Origin: Pasteurella sp049670895
GTDB taxonomy: Bacteria > Pseudomonadota > Gammaproteobacteria > Enterobacterales > Pasteurellaceae
Assembly (NCBI RefSeq): GCF_049670895.1
Contig: NZ_CP187170.1
Length of the DNA stretch: 64,000 nt
Direction: 5' to 3' (one strand)
Positions 17,002 to 26,169 of the stretch are shown here, one piece after another. A program made the translations under genes and the position numbers. Position 1 is the first letter of the stretch. Each line of letters starts with the position of its first letter. The notes below the pieces were generated by a model. It was not told the DNA's origin. It made no database searches and was given only the letters and a program-made list of their open reading frames with translations.

Positions 17002-18288
17002 ATGTCCGACTTTGCCTATTTACAACAGAAACGTAAACAATTGAATTTAAAAGTGAATGATCTTTGCGAACAAGCCAATATCACTCGTGCCTACTTTAAC
17101 CAATTGGTGAGTGGAAAAATCAAAAACCCCAGTGCAACAAAACTGAGTGCATTACATAAAGTGTTGCAAATCACTGAACCTAATAATAAAAAAGTGGGGG
17201 TGATTTTCGGCAAGTTTTATCCTGTTCACACAGGTCATATTAATATGATCTATGAAGCATTTAGTAAAGTCGATGAAATCCACATCATCGTATGTAGTGA
17301 TACAGAACGTGATCTAAAACTCTTCTATGATAGCAAAATGAAGCGTATGCCAACCGTGCAAGATCGCTTACGTTGGATGCAACAAATTTTCAAGTATCAA
17401 AAAGATAAAATCTTTATCCATCACTTAGTGGAAGATGGTATTCCTAGCTATCCCCATGGCTGGGAAACTTGGAGTACGCACGTCAAAAATTTATTCAAAG
17501 AAAAGAATGTCAATCCAAGTGTCGTCTTTAGTAGTGAAATTCAAGATAAAGGTCCTTATGAAAAATACCTCGGTTTAGAAGTCGTCTTAGTGGATCCTGA
17601 ACGTCGATTCGTGAATATTTCTGCGACCAAAATCCGCAACAATCCTTTCCATTATTGGAAATTTATTCCAAAAGAAGTCCGCCCATTCTTTGCCAAAACC
17701 ATTGCCATTTTAGGTGGGGAAAGCAGTGGGAAAACGGTATTGGTCAATAAATTAGCCACCGTCTTCAATACCACCTCTGCTTGGGAATACGGACGAGAGT
17801 TTGTCTTTGATCAACTCGGTGGTGCTGAACAAGCACTGCAATATTCTGATTATCCGCAAATTGCATTAGGTCACCAACGCTATATTGACTATGCTGTACG
17901 TCATGCACATAAAATTGCAATCATTGATACCGATTTTATTACAACCCAAGCTTTCTGTATTCAATATGAAGGAAAAGCACATCCGTTTTTGGATTCCATG
18001 ATCAAGGAATATCCTTTTGATGTGACCATTCTCTTAAATAACAACACCAAATGGGTTGATGATGGTTTACGTAGTTTAGGTAGCCAGAAACAGCGTCAAC
18101 GTTTCCAATTATTACTGAAAAAATTACTTGATAAGTACAATATCCCTTATATTGAGATTGAATCACCAAGTTATTTAGAACGGTATAATCAAGTGAAAGA
18201 CATCGTTGAAAAAATCTTAAACGAAGAAGAGTTGCCGAATCTCAATAATGAACCGCATTCCGCATCAATTTTTGAGGAAGAAGAATGA
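17002..18288 (+). CDS. nadR: NadR: NMN adenylyltransferase / ribosylnicotinamide kinase with HTH domain
   Basis: 428 aa from the ATG at 17002, which has AAGGAG 7 bases upstream; the in-frame extension to 16939 runs through the uptake-signal hairpin. Domains in order: HTH (about residues 8-55), NMN adenylyltransferase with GKFYPVHTGH (70-79), and ribosylnicotinamide kinase with Walker A GGESSGKT (238-245). The enzyme phosphorylates nicotinamide riboside and adenylates NMN, the step that gives NAD from imported riboside in Pasteurellaceae. Whether the HTH still represses is unknown. The stop overlaps the next gene by 4 bases. Confidence 0.95.
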   Translation: MSDFAYLQQKRKQLNLKVNDLCEQANITRAYFNQLVSGKIKNPSATKLSALHKVLQITEPNNKKVGVIFGKFYPVHTGHINMIYEAFSKVDEIHIIVCSDTERDLKLFYDSKMKRMPTVQDRLRWMQQIFKYQKDKIFIHHLVEDGIPSYPHGWETWSTHVKNLFKEKNVNPSVVFSSEIQDKGPYEKYLGLEVVLVDPERRFVNISATKIRNNPFHYWKFIPKEVRPFFAKTIAILGGESSGKTVLVNKLATVFNTTSAWEYGREFVFDQLGGAEQALQYSDYPQIALGHQRYIDYAVRHAHKIAIIDTDFITTQAFCIQYEGKAHPFLDSMIKEYPFDVTILLNNNTKWVDDGLRSLGSQKQRQRFQLLLKKLLDKYNIPYIEIESPSYLERYNQVKDIVEKILNEEELPNLNNEPHSASIFEEEE

Positions 18289-18968
18289 TTTTATTTGCAG
18301 GTGACCCACATGGAAGTTTCGAGCACCTTTATCCTTTTATCCAAAACGATCTAGATATTGCCTTAATCATTTTAGGCGATTTACAACTCACAACAGCAAG
18401 CGAATTAGAAAAGCTCGCAAAATATTGTGATCTCTGGTTCATTCATGGCAATCATGACAGTAAAACCGTTGATGCCTTTGAATCTATTTGGGAAAGCGAA
18501 TGGCAGTCTCGAAATTTACATGGCAAAGTCACTGAAATCCAAGGCAAAAAAATTGCAGGCTTAGGGGGCGTGTTTCGTGGACAAATTTGGATGCCACCAA
18601 ATAAGCCTCTCTTTTTTGACCCAATTCACTATTGCCAATATTGTTCACAAGAAAAAATATGGCGAGGCGGCGTACCATTGCGTCATCGCACATCCATTTT
18701 TCCTTCCGATATTGAAGCATTAGAACAACAACATGCAGATATTTTAGTCTGCCATGAAGCACCAAAGCCACATCCCTCTGGTTTTGCCGTAATTAATGAC
18801 TTAGCAGAAAAAATGCACGTCCAGCATATTTTCCATGGGCATCACCATGAGAATTTTGAATATGATCACATCGTGCAAGATCAAAACATGAAAATCACCA
18901 ATGTTGGCTTTCGGAGTTTGTGCAATATTGAAGGAGAATATCTCTTACTCGGCATAGATGATCGGTAG
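18285..18968 (+). CDS. Calcineurin-like metallophosphoesterase
   Basis: 227 aa. The metal-binding blocks of the family are in order: GDPHG (Asp7, His9), GDL (Asp32), GNHDS (Asn56, His57, Asp58), VCHEAP and GHHHEN near residue 185. It is a cytoplasmic phosphoesterase whose substrate cannot be named. The start overlaps the nadR stop (ATGA), so the two are translated together; a role in clearing or recycling a nicotinamide nucleotide is possible but is inference from context only. A long internal insert (about residues 90-145) with Cys and Trp residues separates the second and third blocks. Confidence 0.85.
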   Translation: MILFAGDPHGSFEHLYPFIQNDLDIALIILGDLQLTTASELEKLAKYCDLWFIHGNHDSKTVDAFESIWESEWQSRNLHGKVTEIQGKKIAGLGGVFRGQIWMPPNKPLFFDPIHYCQYCSQEKIWRGGVPLRHRTSIFPSDIEALEQQHADILVCHEAPKPHPSGFAVINDLAEKMHVQHIFHGHHHENFEYDHIVQDQNMKITNVGFRSLCNIEGEYLLLGIDDR

Positions 18969-19002
18969 CATAAGATCCATCCTTCCGTAAAAACTTTTAA
19001 AA

Positions 19003-19055
19003 AACAGACCGCACTTTCTTCTTTTATAATGAAAGAGAAAAGTGCGGTTTATTTT
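19003..19055. terminator. Uptake-signal inverted pair after the metallophosphoesterase gene
   Basis: GACCGCACTTTCT and AGAAAAGTGCGGTTT face each other across an AT-rich loop, followed by TTATTTT. Probable terminator of the nadR unit. Confidence 0.65.
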
Positions 19056-19131
19056 CAGCATTTTTCGAGAGCTAAAAAAATCATGAGTCATGACAAATTA
19101 TAGGGTTCCATTCAGCTATTCACTCAAAAAG

Positions 19132-19161
19132 AAAACCCACTGATAATTATCAGTGGGTTTT
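19132..19161. terminator. Terminator of the alpha ribosomal operon
   Basis: A perfect 30-base palindrome with arms AAAACCCACTGATAA, followed by T runs on the minus strand, 42 bases after the rplQ stop. Confidence 0.85.
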
Positions 19162-19203
19162 ATCTCGAATATAAGTTAAAAAAATCTAACTTAATCTAAA
19201 TTA

Positions 19204-19593
19204 TTATTCTGCAGCTGCTTCTTCAGTTGCAACTTCTGGGCGATCAACTAACTCAATGTAAGCCATTGGTGCATTATCGCCAGCACGGAAACCACATTTT
19301 AAAATACGGGTGTAACCACCTGCACGTTGAGCAAAACGTGGACCTAATTCATTAAATAATTTAGCAACAGTTTCAATGTTGCGAGTACGAGCGAAAGCTA
19401 AACGGCGATTTGCAACGCTGTCTACTTTTGCTAATGTAATTAACGGTTCAACTACACGACGTAATTCTTTAGCTTTTGGCAATGTAGTCTTGATAATCTC
19501 GTGACTAACTAAAGAGCTTGCCATATTACGGAACATCGCTTGGCGATGGCTGCTATTACGGTTTAGTTGACGACCACTCTTACGATGGCGCAT
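19204..19593 (-). CDS. rplQ: 50S ribosomal protein L17
   Basis: 129 aa. The start MRHRKSGRQLNRNSSHR is diagnostic of L17. The C-terminal tail is acidic and alanine-rich (TEEAAAE). Last gene of the alpha operon (rpsM-rpsK-rpsD-rpoA-rplQ). Confidence 0.98.
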   Translation of the reverse strand: MRHRKSGRQLNRNSSHRQAMFRNMASSLVSHEIIKTTLPKAKELRRVVEPLITLAKVDSVANRRLAFARTRNIETVAKLFNELGPRFAQRAGGYTRILKCGFRAGDNAPMAYIELVDRPEVATEEAAAE

Positions 19594-19634
19594 GACCTTA
19601 TCCTTCTCAGAAAAATCTTTAACCTATGACCAAA

Positions 19635-20624
19635 CTAGTCTTCAGCAATACTTGCTGGTGGCCAATTCTCAAGGCGCATACCTAGTGATAAGCCGCGTGA
19701 AGCAAGAACGTCCTTAATTTCAGTAAGCGATTTCTTACCAAGATTAGGTGTTTTTAATAACTCAACTTCAGTACGCTGTACTAAATCACCGATATAGTGA
19801 ATTGTTTCTGCTTTCAAACAGTTAGCAGAACGAACTGTCAACTCTAAGTCATCAACAGGACGCAACAGAATCGGATCGAATTCTGGTTTTTCTTCCTTAA
19901 CTTCTGGTTGACGAACATCACGCAAATCAACGAATGCATCAAGTTGCTCTGCTAAAATTGTTGCTGCACGACGAATTGCTTCCTCTGGATCAATAGTGCC
20001 GTTAGTTTCCAATTCAATCACCAACTTATCTAAGTCAGTACGTTGTTCAACACGTGCTGCCTCAACATTGTAAGCAATACGGTCTACTGGGCTGTAACAA
20101 GCATCTACTAATAGACGACCAATTGGTCTTTCTTCATCTTGAGCGTGCACACGAGCAGAAGCTGGTACATAACCTCTACCACGTTGAACACGAATACGCA
20201 TATTGATAGATGTGCTTTCATCTGTCAAGTGGCAGATTACATGCTCAGGATTTACGATTTCAACATCTCCATCATGGGTGATGTCAGCTGCAACAACAGG
20301 GCCAATTCCAGATTTGTTTAGTGTCAGAAATACATCATCTTTATTCTGAACTTTAACCGCTAGGCCTTTTAAGTTTAGAAGCACTTCAAGAATATCTTCT
20401 TTAACACCTTCTTTACTACTATATTCGTGCAATACGCCATCAATTTCTACTTCAGTTACAGCACAACCTGGCATTGAAGATAGAAGAATACGACGCAATG
20501 CATTACCTAAAGTGTGGCCGAAACCACGCTCTAACGGTTCTAAGATCACTTTAGCATGAGTTGAGCTAATTTGCTCAATATCAACTAAGCGTGGCTTTAA
20601 AAATTCTGTAACAGAACCCTGCAT
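19635..20624 (-). CDS. rpoA: DNA-directed RNA polymerase alpha subunit
   Basis: 329 aa, the same as E. coli. The N-terminal domain (residues 1-235, with HTLGNALRRILLSSMPG) dimerises and assembles the polymerase. The C-terminal domain (about 250-329, RSANCLKAETIHYIGDLVQRTE) contacts UP elements and activators such as CRP. Located between rpsD and rplQ as in other enterobacteria-like genomes. Confidence 0.99.
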   Translation of the reverse strand: MQGSVTEFLKPRLVDIEQISSTHAKVILEPLERGFGHTLGNALRRILLSSMPGCAVTEVEIDGVLHEYSSKEGVKEDILEVLLNLKGLAVKVQNKDDVFLTLNKSGIGPVVAADITHDGDVEIVNPEHVICHLTDESTSINMRIRVQRGRGYVPASARVHAQDEERPIGRLLVDACYSPVDRIAYNVEAARVEQRTDLDKLVIELETNGTIDPEEAIRRAATILAEQLDAFVDLRDVRQPEVKEEKPEFDPILLRPVDDLELTVRSANCLKAETIHYIGDLVQRTEVELLKTPNLGKKSLTEIKDVLASRGLSLGMRLENWPPASIAED

Positions 20625-20656
20625 TTTATCCTCTCTTTGCTTCTAAGCTTTAACTA

Positions 20657-21277
20657 TTATTTAGAATAAAGCTCAACGATCAGATGTTCGTTAATGTCTG
20701 CTGATAAATCAGAACGTTCAGGAACACGTTTGAACACACCTTCCATTTTAGCAGCATCAACTTCTAACCAAGTTGGTTTTTCTCTTTGTTCTGCTAATTC
20801 TAATGACGCTTTGATACGTGCTTGTTTTTTAGATTTCTCACGAACAGCAACAACATCATTAACTGACACTTGGAATGATGGGATATTAACAACACGACCA
20901 TTTACAACAATCGCTTTGTGACTCACCAATTGGCGAGCTTCAGCACGAGTTGCAGCAAAGCCCATGCGATAAACAACGTTATCCAATCTACCTTCCAATA
21001 ATACTAGTAAATTTTCACCAGTATTACCTTTTAAGCGGTTTGCTTCTTTATAATAATTACGGAATTGACGTTCTAAGATACCGTAAATACGACGAACTTT
21101 TTGTTTTTCACGTAATTGACTACCATAATCAGATAAACGTGGTTTACGAGCACCATGTTGACCTGGGGCAGTATCAATTTTACATTTTGATTCAATCGCA
21201 CGCACACCTGACTTAAGGAATAAGTCAGTGCCTTCACGACGGCTTAGCTTGAGCTTAGGACCCAAATATCTTGCCAT
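20657..21277 (-). CDS. rpsD: 30S ribosomal protein S4
   Basis: 206 aa, starting MARYLGPKLKLSRREGTDL. A primary 16S rRNA-binding protein and, in related bacteria, the translational repressor of the alpha operon. The S4 RNA-binding segment LDNVVYRMGFAATRAEARQLV is visible at about residues 97-117. Confidence 0.99.
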   Translation of the reverse strand: MARYLGPKLKLSRREGTDLFLKSGVRAIESKCKIDTAPGQHGARKPRLSDYGSQLREKQKVRRIYGILERQFRNYYKEANRLKGNTGENLLVLLEGRLDNVVYRMGFAATRAEARQLVSHKAIVVNGRVVNIPSFQVSVNDVVAVREKSKKQARIKASLELAEQREKPTWLEVDAAKMEGVFKRVPERSDLSADINEHLIVELYSK

Positions 21278-21306
21278 TTTCTTTCTCCAACTATCCTATG
21301 ACGCCA

Positions 21307-21696
21307 TTAAACACGACGTTTTTTCGGTGGACGACAACCGTTATGAGGAATCGGAGTCACATCAGTAATATTCGTAATACGGAAACCCGCTGCGTTTAAC
21401 GCACGAATAGTAGACTCACGACCAGGACCAGGTCCTTTTACCATAACTTCCAAGTTCTTTAAGCCGAACTCTTTTACAACTTCAGCACAACGTTCTGCAG
21501 CAACTTGTGCGGCAAACGGGGTAGATTTACGAGAACCACGGAAACCTGAACCACCTGCAGTTGCCCATGCTAGAGCATTACCTTGACGGTCAGTAATGGT
21601 AACGATTGTATTATTGAAAGATGCGTGGATATGAGCTACGCCATCTACAACTTGTTTTTTTACACGTTTACGTGCACGAACTGGTGTTTTAGCCAT
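21307..21696 (-). CDS. rpsK: 30S ribosomal protein S11
   Basis: 129 aa with the conserved C-terminus TPIPHNGCRPPKKRRV and the Gly-rich RNA-binding GSGFRGSRKSTPFAAQ. Part of the 30S platform near the Shine-Dalgarno helix. Confidence 0.99.
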   Translation of the reverse strand: MAKTPVRARKRVKKQVVDGVAHIHASFNNTIVTITDRQGNALAWATAGGSGFRGSRKSTPFAAQVAAERCAEVVKEFGLKNLEVMVKGPGPGRESTIRALNAAGFRITNITDVTPIPHNGCRPPKKRRV

Positions 21697-21712
21697 TTTA
21701 CCTTACCCCGAC

Positions 21713-22069
21713 TTATTTCTTGATCGGCTTACGAGGACCCTTACGGGTACGCGCATTAGTTTTAGTACGTTGACCACGTACCGGTAAACCACGACGATGA
21801 CGCAAACCACGATAACAACCTAAGTCTAATAGACGTTTGATGTTTAGTGTTACTTCACGACGTAAGTCACCTTCAACGGTAAATTTACCAACTTCGTCAC
21901 GCAGTTTATCAATCTGCTCTTCAGACAATTCGCTGATCTTAACATTTTCGGTAATACCTGTTGCTGCACAAATTTCTTTTGCACGAGTTTTACCGATACC
22001 ATAAATTGCAGTTAAAGCGATTACAGTGTGTTTATGATCAGGAATGTTAATGCCTGCAATACGGGCCAC
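21713..22069 (-). CDS. rpsM: 30S ribosomal protein S13
   Basis: 118 aa. First gene of the alpha operon; it starts with GTG (22067-22069), as rpsM does in E. coli, preceded by AGGAG. Conserved start MARIAGINIPDHKH and basic C-terminus. The GTG start lies behind a structured leader that is probably the S4 control site. Confidence 0.98.
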   Translation of the reverse strand: MARIAGINIPDHKHTVIALTAIYGIGKTRAKEICAATGITENVKISELSEEQIDKLRDEVGKFTVEGDLRREVTLNIKRLLDLGCYRGLRHRRGLPVRGQRTKTNARTRKGPRKPIKK

Positions 22070-22095
22070 TATGCACTCCTATTATTTTAACTAAT

Positions 22096-22149
22096 TTGAC
22101 ACTTTGATCTTGAAAAGCCCGTTTTCAGGATACTCAAACAAAGTGTCAA
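22096..22149 (-). promoter_or_regulatory. Alpha operon leader, probable S4-responsive structure
   Basis: TTGACACTTTG (22096-22106) pairs with CAAAGTGTCAA (22139-22149), enclosing a smaller GAAAACGGGCTTTTC stem-loop. It lies just upstream of the rpsM GTG start. Position and form recall the pseudoknot to which S4 binds in E. coli; the S4 link is inference. Confidence 0.6.
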
Positions 22150-22168
22150 GGACATAAATGAGTCGAGC

Positions 22169-22197
22169 AGTATAACTGCTCAACTGGTTCTTTGCAA
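22169..22197 (-). promoter_or_regulatory. Alpha operon promoter
   Basis: On the minus strand TTGCAA (22192-22197) and TATACT (22169-22174) are 17 bp apart, between rpmJ and rpsM. The alpha operon can therefore be transcribed separately from spc. Confidence 0.7.
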
Positions 22198-22209
22198 GAA
22201 AAATATCAA

Positions 22210-22323
22210 TTAACCTTGACGTTGCTTATGTTTAGGGTCGCTACAAAGTACACGAACGACACCTTCACGTTTAACAATTTTACAGTTACGACATAATTTC
22301 TTAACGGAAGCACGAACTTTCAT
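22210..22323 (-). CDS. rpmJ: 50S ribosomal protein L36
   Basis: 37 aa, MKVRASVKKLCRNCKIV and so on to KHKQRQG. Zinc-ligand residues Cys11, Cys14, Cys27 and His32 are intact, so this is the zinc-binding form. It lies directly after secY, as last gene of the spc operon. Confidence 0.97.
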   Translation of the reverse strand: MKVRASVKKLCRNCKIVKREGVVRVLCSDPKHKQRQG

Positions 22324-22350
22324 TGCTTATCCCTTTTATTTAATGGGCAG

Positions 22351-23676
22351 TTACTGCCCGAAACCTTTAAGGTTTGCTTTCTTCAACGCAGATTCATATT
22401 TCGTCGACATCAAATGACTCTGAACCTGAGCGATGAAATCCATGATGACTACGACAACAATCAAAAGAGATGTACCGCCAAAGTAGAACTGCACATTCCA
22501 TGCTGATGTCATAATGTAAGGAACCAAACATACAAACGTAATATATAAACCACCAATTAATGTTAGGCGAGTCATAATTTTATCAATATAACGTGATGTT
22601 TGTTCACCTGGTCTAATTCCTGGTATAAATGCACCAGATTTTTTCAAATTATCCGCTGTATCACGAGGATTGTATTGCATTGCGGTATAGAAAAAACTAA
22701 AGAAAATGATTGCTATTGCATAAACAAGCAAATAGAGAGGTTGACCTGGATGTAATAACATCGATAAATCTGTTAACCAATCTAAACTAGAACCTTCACC
22801 AAGCCATTGTGCTAATGTCGCAGGGAATAGAATGATACTTGAAGCAAAGATTGCTGGAATTACACCCGCCATATTTACTTTTAATGGTAAATGTGTGGAA
22901 TGACCACCTAAAATTTGACGACCTTGTTGACGCTTAGCATATTCCACTTTAATTCTTCTTTGTCCTCTTTCAACAAAGACAACAAAGTATGTTACTGCAA
23001 AAACAATAACTGCGATCAATAAGAGAACTAATAGATGCATTTGCCCTTGACGAGCTTGCTCAATAGTTTGACCAATTGCAGATGGTAAACCCGCAACAAT
23101 ACCTGCAAAGATAATTAAAGAGATACCATTACCAATACCACGCTCAGTAATCTGTTCACCTAACCACATTAAGAACATCGTTCCAGTAACAAGGCTGATT
23201 ACAGCAGTTACATAGAACCAAAAATCTAAATTAGGTACAAGACCCGGTAGCATATTTGGCAATCCTGTAGAAATACCCACCGCCTGTAAAGTTGCAAGTA
23301 CTAACGTTGAATAACGTGTATATTTACTAATTTTACGACGACCAGACTCACCTTCTTTCTTTAATTCTGCAAGTGCAGGGTGAACCGTTGTTAATAATTG
23401 GATGATAATCGATGCCGAAATATAAGGCATGATACCTAACGCAAAAATAGACGCTCGGCTCAATGCACCACCAGAGAACATGTTAAACATATCAATGATG
23501 GTGCCTTTTTGTTGTTCAATTAATTGAGCTAATACGGCTGCGTCAATACCAGGAACCGGAATGAAAGAACCAATACGGAACACAATAAGTGCGACTAATA
23601 CAAATAATAATCTGCTTTTCAGTTCACCTGTACCGCTTTGAGTACTTCTACTTTGATAACCTGGTTGCTTAGCCAT
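22351..23676 (-). CDS. secY: Protein translocase subunit SecY
   Basis: 441 aa with ten hydrophobic membrane segments. The channel of the Sec machinery, together with SecE and SecG. Conserved motifs include the N-terminal FIPVPGID, the plug region MFNMFSGGALSRASIFALGIMPYISASI (about residues 63-90), and the cytoplasmic loop GIRPGEQT. It is encoded in the spc operon between rplO and rpmJ. Confidence 0.99.
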   Translation of the reverse strand: MAKQPGYQSRSTQSGTGELKSRLLFVLVALIVFRIGSFIPVPGIDAAVLAQLIEQQKGTIIDMFNMFSGGALSRASIFALGIMPYISASIIIQLLTTVHPALAELKKEGESGRRKISKYTRYSTLVLATLQAVGISTGLPNMLPGLVPNLDFWFYVTAVISLVTGTMFLMWLGEQITERGIGNGISLIIFAGIVAGLPSAIGQTIEQARQGQMHLLVLLLIAVIVFAVTYFVVFVERGQRRIKVEYAKRQQGRQILGGHSTHLPLKVNMAGVIPAIFASSIILFPATLAQWLGEGSSLDWLTDLSMLLHPGQPLYLLVYAIAIIFFSFFYTAMQYNPRDTADNLKKSGAFIPGIRPGEQTSRYIDKIMTRLTLIGGLYITFVCLVPYIMTSAWNVQFYFGGTSLLIVVVVIMDFIAQVQSHLMSTKYESALKKANLKGFGQ

Positions 23677-23683
23677 TTATTTA

Positions 23684-24118
23684 TTATTCCTCAACTGAAC
23701 CGCCAGCAGCTTCAATTGCTGCTTTAGCACCTTTAGTTACACGTAAACCACGAACAACTACAGCACCTTTTACTTCACCTGCTAAAATAACTTTAGCAAA
23801 TTGAATATCTTTAGTAAGTACGTTAGCTGCTTTTAATGATTCTAAAGTGACTACACCGCCTTCTACTTTACTTAATTCGTTTAAACGAACTTCAGCAGTT
23901 ACCGCAGATTTCATTGAAGTGAAACCAAACTTCGGTAAACGACGATATAAAGGCATCTGACCACCCTCGAAACCACGACGAACACCGCCGCCTGTACGAG
24001 ATTTTTGACCTTTGTGACCACGACCACCTGTTTTACCTAAACCAGAACCAATACCGCGACCTAAGCGTTTAGCGCTATGTTTAGCACCTTCAGCTGGTGA
24101 TAGAGTATTTAAACGCAT
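23684..24118 (-). CDS. rplO: 50S ribosomal protein L15
   Basis: 144 aa. The Gly/Arg/Lys-rich N-terminal half (RLGRGIGSGLGKTGGRGHKG) that threads into 23S rRNA is followed by the globular C-terminal domain. The gene ends 7 bases before secY. Confidence 0.98.
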   Translation of the reverse strand: MRLNTLSPAEGAKHSAKRLGRGIGSGLGKTGGRGHKGQKSRTGGGVRRGFEGGQMPLYRRLPKFGFTSMKSAVTAEVRLNELSKVEGGVVTLESLKAANVLTKDIQFAKVILAGEVKGAVVVRGLRVTKGAKAAIEAAGGSVEE

Positions 24119-24122
24119 CTTA

Positions 24123-24302
24123 TTACTCCTCCACTTTAACCATGTATGAAACTTGGTTAATCATACCACGTACTGCTGGAGTATCGATTAACTCAACAGT
24201 ATGATGCATACGGCGAAGACCAAGACCACGTAACGTAGCTTTATGCTTCGGTAAACGAGCAATAGAACTACGAACTTGAGTTACTTTAATAGTTTTAGCC
24301 AT
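24123..24302 (-). CDS. rpmD: 50S ribosomal protein L30
   Basis: 59 aa from the ATG at 24302 (MAKTIKVTQVRSSIARL). A TTG two codons upstream keeps the frame open but the ATG gives the normal L30 N-terminus. Between rpsE and rplO in the spc operon. Confidence 0.97.
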   Translation of the reverse strand: MAKTIKVTQVRSSIARLPKHKATLRGLGLRRMHHTVELIDTPAVRGMINQVSYMVKVEE

Positions 24303-24308
24303 TATCAA

Positions 24309-24809
24309 TTACCCCAAGATTTCATCAACGGTTTTGCCACGTTTTGCAGCAACCATTTCTGGTGATTTCATATTTGCTAGTGCATCAATAGTTGCACGAA
24401 CAACGTTAATTGGGTTGGTTGAACCATAAGCTTTAGATAAAACGTTACGAACACCTGCTACTTCTAACACTGCACGCATTGCACCACCTGCGATGATACC
24501 TGTACCTTCGCTAGCTGGTTGCATAAATACACGAGAACCAGTATGAGAACCTTTAATTGGGTGTTGTAATGTACCTTCATGTAAAGCTACATTGATCATA
24601 TTGCGACGTGCTTTTTCCATCGCTTTTTGGATTGCTGCCGGAACTTCGCGCGCTTTACCATATCCAAAACCTACACGACCGTTACCATCGCCTACTACAG
24701 TTAATGCAGTAAAGCTCATAATACGACCACCTTTAACAGTTTTTGATACACGGTTTACCGCGATTAGCTTCTCTTGCAGTTCACCAGCTTGTTTTTCGAT
24801 GTTTGCCAT
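24309..24809 (-). CDS. rpsE: 30S ribosomal protein S5
   Basis: 166 aa. The double-stranded RNA-binding domain (LQEKLIAVNRVSKTVKGGR) is followed by the S5 C-terminal domain. S5 takes part in decoding accuracy. Spc operon, between rplR and rpmD. Confidence 0.99.
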   Translation of the reverse strand: MANIEKQAGELQEKLIAVNRVSKTVKGGRIMSFTALTVVGDGNGRVGFGYGKAREVPAAIQKAMEKARRNMINVALHEGTLQHPIKGSHTGSRVFMQPASEGTGIIAGGAMRAVLEVAGVRNVLSKAYGSTNPINVVRATIDALANMKSPEMVAAKRGKTVDEILG

Positions 24810-24824
24810 CTAAAATTACCTCTA

Positions 24825-25178
24825 TTAGAACTGTAGACCAGCTTCACGGGCAGCGTCCGCTAAAGTTTGGACACGACCATGATATTTAAAACCAGAACGA
24901 TCAAAAGCAACGTCTTTAACGCCTTTTGCTAATGCTCTTTCTGCAACAGCTTTACCAACGACTGCTGCTGCATCTTTATTTCCGGTATATTTCACTTGCT
25001 CACTAATTACTTTTTCAACAGTTGAAGCAGCGGCAAGAACTTCTGAACCGTTCGGTGCAATGACTTGTGCGTAAATATGACGCGGAGTACGGTGAATAAC
25101 TAAACGAGTTACACCTTGCTCTCTCATCATATGGCGTGCACGAGCTGCACGACGGATACGAGCTGATTTCTTATCCAT
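24825..25178 (-). CDS. rplR: 50S ribosomal protein L18
   Basis: 117 aa, basic N-terminus MDKKSARIRRAARARHM and the conserved end LADAAREAGLQF. Binds 5S rRNA together with L5 and L25. Confidence 0.98.
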   Translation of the reverse strand: MDKKSARIRRAARARHMMREQGVTRLVIHRTPRHIYAQVIAPNGSEVLAAASTVEKVISEQVKYTGNKDAAAVVGKAVAERALAKGVKDVAFDRSGFKYHGRVQTLADAAREAGLQF

Positions 25179-25191
25179 AGTGTTACCTTAA

Positions 25192-25725
25192 TTATTTTTT
25201 CTTAGCCTCTTTGATACGTACCACTTCATCAGCGTAACGTACCCCTTTACCTTTATAAGGCTCAGGACGGCGATAAGCACGAATATCTGCAGCAACTTGA
25301 CCGATTAGCTGTTTGTCTGCACCTTTTAACACGATTTCTGTTTGAGATGGACATTCAGCTGTAATACCTGCTGGTAAAGCGTGCTCCACAGGGTGAGAGA
25401 AACCTAAACTTAAAGCAACTGTATTGCCTTTAATTTGTGCTCTATAACCTACACCCACCAATTGTAACTTCTTAGTGAAGCCTTCAGTAACACCGATAAC
25501 CATTGCATTAACTAACGCACGTGCAGTTCCTGCTTGTGCATCTGCTCCAACAATACCTTCACGTGGAGAAAAAGTTAATTCGTTATTATCTTGTTTAACT
25601 TCAACTGCGTTATGAATGGTACGAGATAACTCACCATTTTTTCCTTTAACTGTTAGTAGCTGACCGTCAAGTTTAACCTCAACGCCGGCAGGAATACTAA
25701 CAGGTGCTTTTGCAACACGAGACAT
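25192..25725 (-). CDS. rplF: 50S ribosomal protein L6
   Basis: 177 aa with two related domains and the C-terminal signature PEPYKGKGVRYADEVV. Located near the factor-binding site of the large subunit. Spc operon. Confidence 0.99.
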   Translation of the reverse strand: MSRVAKAPVSIPAGVEVKLDGQLLTVKGKNGELSRTIHNAVEVKQDNNELTFSPREGIVGADAQAGTARALVNAMVIGVTEGFTKKLQLVGVGYRAQIKGNTVALSLGFSHPVEHALPAGITAECPSQTEIVLKGADKQLIGQVAADIRAYRRPEPYKGKGVRYADEVVRIKEAKKK

Positions 25726-25740
25726 TTTCCTACCTCTCTA

Positions 25741-26133
25741 TTAAGCTACGTAACAGATAATCTCACCGCCTAAACCCGCTTGACGAGCGGCGCGGTCAGT
25801 CATCACACCTTTAGATGTAGATACAACAGCGACACCTAAACCACCCATTACTTTTGGTAATTCGTCTTTACGTTTATAAATACGTAGACCTGGGCGGCTA
25901 ACACGTTGAATGCTTTCTACAACTGGTTTGCCTTGGAAATATTTTAAAGTAATTTCCAACTCTGGTTTAACACCATCTAAAACTTTAACGCTTTCAATAT
26001 AACCTTCTTCAGCTAATACATTGGCAATTGCCACTTTTAGCTTGGATGAAGGCATACTGACCGCAACTTTGTTCGCAGCTTGACCGTTGCGAATGCGAGT
26101 CAACATATCTGCGATTGGATCTTGCATACTCAT
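25741..26133 (-). CDS. rpsH: 30S ribosomal protein S8
   Basis: 130 aa, MSMQDPIADMLTRIRNGQAA at the start and GGEIICYVA at the end. It binds the central domain of 16S rRNA and, in E. coli, represses the spc operon by binding its mRNA near rplE; whether the same site exists here was not checked by folding. Confidence 0.99.
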   Translation of the reverse strand: MSMQDPIADMLTRIRNGQAANKVAVSMPSSKLKVAIANVLAEEGYIESVKVLDGVKPELEITLKYFQGKPVVESIQRVSRPGLRIYKRKDELPKVMGGLGVAVVSTSKGVMTDRAARQAGLGGEIICYVA

Positions 26134-26169
26134 TGTATTTTTACTCCGATTCCAAAATAAAGTGGTAAA

